A stretch of DNA of 63,295 nt from Bacillota bacterium (GTDB lineage: Bacteria > Bacillota > Clostridia > Peptostreptococcales > Anaerovoracaceae): NCBI GenBank assembly GCA_017431785.1, contig JAFRKJ010000011.1, positions 1-63,295 on the forward strand, read 5' to 3'. This document shows positions 62,051-63,295 of the stretch, piece after piece (within the stretch, counting starts at the first letter, position 1; every line of letters starts with the position of its first letter). Made by a program: the position numbers and the translations under genes. The notes beneath the pieces were generated by a model. It made no database searches and was not told where the DNA came from. It saw only the letters and a program-made list of their open reading frames with translations.

Positions 62051-62061
62051 TACACCTAACG

Positions 62062-62685
62062 TTAACCCCTATTCATCATCTCTTTTACCCTGATGGAAAT
62101 TTCTTCAGCAATCTCATTGATCGTTCCTGAAGCATCGATTCCGACGATTCTGTCCGGATACAGTTCCTCAAGTTTCAGATACCCTTCGTACACTTTTCTG
62201 TGAAATGCATCAGAAGCCTGTTCAATACGGTCATGCTCTCTGTCTGCGATTCTGCTGCTTCCTTTTTCCGGGTCGAGCCTCAGTAAAATGGTCACGTCCG
62301 GCATGCATCCATCGACCGCATAGGTGTTGATGACACCAATCGCATCACCGAGTCCTCTTCCAAAGCCCTGGTAAGCAATACTGGAGTCGACGAATCTGTC
62401 GCATATGACGACTTTCCCTTCCCCCAGGGCCGGTTTGATCAGCTCACTGACGATCTGTGCCCTTGCTGCTGCATACAGGAACGCTTCTGTCATATCATCC
62501 ATCTCGCCGTTGGCGGGATCCAGGATGATTTCTCTGATTTTTTCACTGATCTGCGTTCCGCCGGGTTCTCTGGTCAAGATAACATCATAACCTGCAGCGG
62601 TCAGTTCGTCCTTGAGTATGTTGATCTGGGTGGATTTGCCTGCACCGTCTCCCCCCTCAAATGTAATAAAATATCCTTTTTTCAT
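62062..62685 (-). CDS. tmk: Thymidylate kinase
   Basis: A 207-residue thymidylate kinase, which phosphorylates dTMP to dTDP. The P-loop EGGDGAGKST (10-19), TREPGGTQISEKIREIIL and VICDRFVDSSIAYQGFGRGLG (DR motif) are present. It overlaps nothing but starts soon after a small membrane-protein gene and leads into holB 11 bases later, the standard cluster. Confidence 0.96.
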   Translation of the reverse strand: MKKGYFITFEGGDGAGKSTQINILKDELTAAGYDVILTREPGGTQISEKIREIILDPANGEMDDMTEAFLYAAARAQIVSELIKPALGEGKVVICDRFVDSSIAYQGFGRGLGDAIGVINTYAVDGCMPDVTILLRLDPEKGSSRIADREHDRIEQASDAFHRKVYEGYLKLEELYPDRIVGIDASGTINEIAEEISIRVKEMMNRG

Positions 62686-62699
62686 GACTGATGATCTGT

Positions 62700-62972
62700 T
62701 TATGAATTTCTTTGTTTTCTCTGCTGCTTTCTCTCTTTGCGCCTCTTGCGCTTAGTGGCGTAGTTGATTTCCTTTCTTCTGGATACTGCGGCCTGCTCAG
62801 CGGGAGGACGTCTTCTGCGCCTGTCTGCGCGCCGTCTCTCACTGCGTGTCATCTCCGCCTCCATCTCTTCACGGGAAGGCATGTCATCCATCACCCGATC
62901 GATGATGAACAGCAGGAACAGCACAAAAGGAATGATTATTAAAAGCAAAAACAATATCTTTAGTAATGTCAT
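62700..62972 (-). CDS. Small membrane protein, Arg/Lys-rich tail
   Basis: A 90-residue protein with one N-terminal membrane helix (LLKILFLLLIIIPFVLFLLFIIDRVMDD, residues 3-27), then a charged tail with RRADRRRRRPP and KRKRRKERKQQRKQRNS. The tail would lie in the cytoplasm and could bind nucleic acid or the membrane surface. No family is recognised. It is the first gene after the rRNA operon and just upstream of tmk (14-base gap). Confidence 0.62.
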   Translation of the reverse strand: MTLLKILFLLLIIIPFVLFLLFIIDRVMDDMPSREEMEAEMTRSERRRADRRRRRPPAEQAAVSRRKEINYATKRKRRKERKQQRKQRNS

Positions 62973-63040
62973 CTATATCCCTCGCATACGGCTGTATACT
63001 CTTCACACAGCCCGTCGTTTTCTCGCAAAAATACATAATA

Positions 63041-63063
63041 ATTATATCACAAATCCAGTGCAA
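63041..63063 (-). promoter_or_regulatory. Promoter-like block before the tmk-holB-ricT group
   Basis: Minus-strand extended -10 TGATATAAT within TTGCAC-3-ATTTGTGATATAAT, which matches the ackA promoter block at 20 of 23 positions. The expected -35 at 17 bases is poor (T-run). Confidence 0.45.
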
Positions 63064-63084
63064 AAAAACGCAAAAAAAGAAATA

Positions 63085-63201
63085 AGCGGCAACGTCTTGC
63101 TTTCCCAGGAGGTCGCCCTCCAAGTATCATCAGCGCTAAGGAGCTTAACTTCTGTGTTCGGTATGGGAACAGGTGTGTCCTCCCCGCTATAGTCACCGCA
63201 T
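63085..63201 (-). rRNA. 5S ribosomal RNA
   Basis: About 117 bases on the minus strand with the universal core: GCGGTGACTATAGCGGGGAGG at the 5' side (shown in parts), CACCTGTTCCCATACCGAAC and GAAGTTAAGCTCCTTAGC in loops B-C, and GACGTTGCCGC at the 3' end pairing with the 5' end. The ends are estimated to within a few bases from this terminal stem. Confidence 0.93.
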
Positions 63202-63295
63202 ATTTCTTCTAGACAATGTACAATTAATGCACATTGAAAACTGAATAGTATGGCCTGAACAGCCTGTGTAAAGCAAAGCTCTACTTACCCTTAAA
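63202..63295 (-). other. 23S-5S rRNA spacer
   Basis: The last 94 bases upstream of 5S on the minus strand hold no gene and no tRNA. ATTCAGTTTTCAATGTGC (63229-63246, minus strand) is a phrase often seen in clostridial rRNA spacers, and CAATGT/ACATTG (63214-63236) can pair. The 23S gene would lie to the right. Confidence 0.7.

Overview
The window looks like chromosome of a strictly anaerobic, low-to-mid GC Clostridia (Firmicutes). The signs are a butyryl-CoA dehydrogenase/EtfBA operon under a Rex-type operator, an oxygen-sensitive class III ribonucleotide reductase (NrdDG), acetate kinase, a class III fructose-1,6-bisphosphatase, RicT, and Gram-positive style ribosome-binding sites and terminators. 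An amino-acid-fermenting, butyrate-forming member of Eubacteriales (perhaps family XIII/Anaerovoracaceae) is my guess; the family level is not proven. Most genes lie on the minus strand, and the right edge runs into a 5S rRNA gene and the 23S-5S spacer of an rRNA operon.

Layout. 1-2.1 kb: 5' part of gdhA, divergent from mgtE. 2.1-11.3 kb: a nine-gene minus-strand operon with its own extended -10 promoter and a terminator at its far end. It encodes an E2-like acyltransferase lacking the active-site His, a MaoC-type hydratase, an acyl carrier protein, a metallo-beta-lactamase-fold hydrolase, a LuxE-LuxC fusion, an AMP-dependent ligase, an Fe-S aldo/keto reductase, a LarA-like protein and a crotonase. 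It has no luciferase and is the best candidate for an undescribed system: carrier-bound acyl activation, reduction to an aldehyde and probably to an alcohol. 11.3-17.3 kb: a NuoE/NuoF-type flavin complex whose third subunit joins [2Fe-2S], GltD-like flavin, ferredoxin and a molybdopterin-type domain without the catalytic Cys/Sec. 17.3-23.2 kb: holA, a DMT exporter and a compact shikimate operon that includes an AroC-chorismate mutase-AroE-AroK four-domain fusion. 23.2-25.6 kb: comEC.

25.8-30.8 kb (plus strand): class A PBP, Maf, alanine dehydrogenase. 30.8-31.3 kb: about 560 bp without a gene, full of long-range complementary segments, a candidate structured RNA. 31.3-34.7 kb: bcd-etfB-etfA behind a Rex operator. 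34.8-40 kb: fbp, an orphan protein and a thioesterase-metY-metA operon; MetA carries Glu111, which fits O-acetylhomoserine as the intermediate used by MetY. 40-43.7 kb: membrane and surface proteins including a 34-residue membrane peptide. 43.8-52.3 kb: rpmF, asd, ackA, and an rpmB-Asp23-recG-rsmD-coaD-coiled-coil-tmcAL housekeeping run. 52.3-57.5 kb: nrdDG, a GNAT enzyme and a lipoprotein that reads as a PepD (M20) peptidase with its metal ligands lost. 57.5-63.3 kb: murA, an AbrB-type regulator with a zinc ribbon, trmN6, ricT, holB, tmk, a small membrane protein and 5S rRNA.

All family names come from reading translated sequence by eye; no database search was run.
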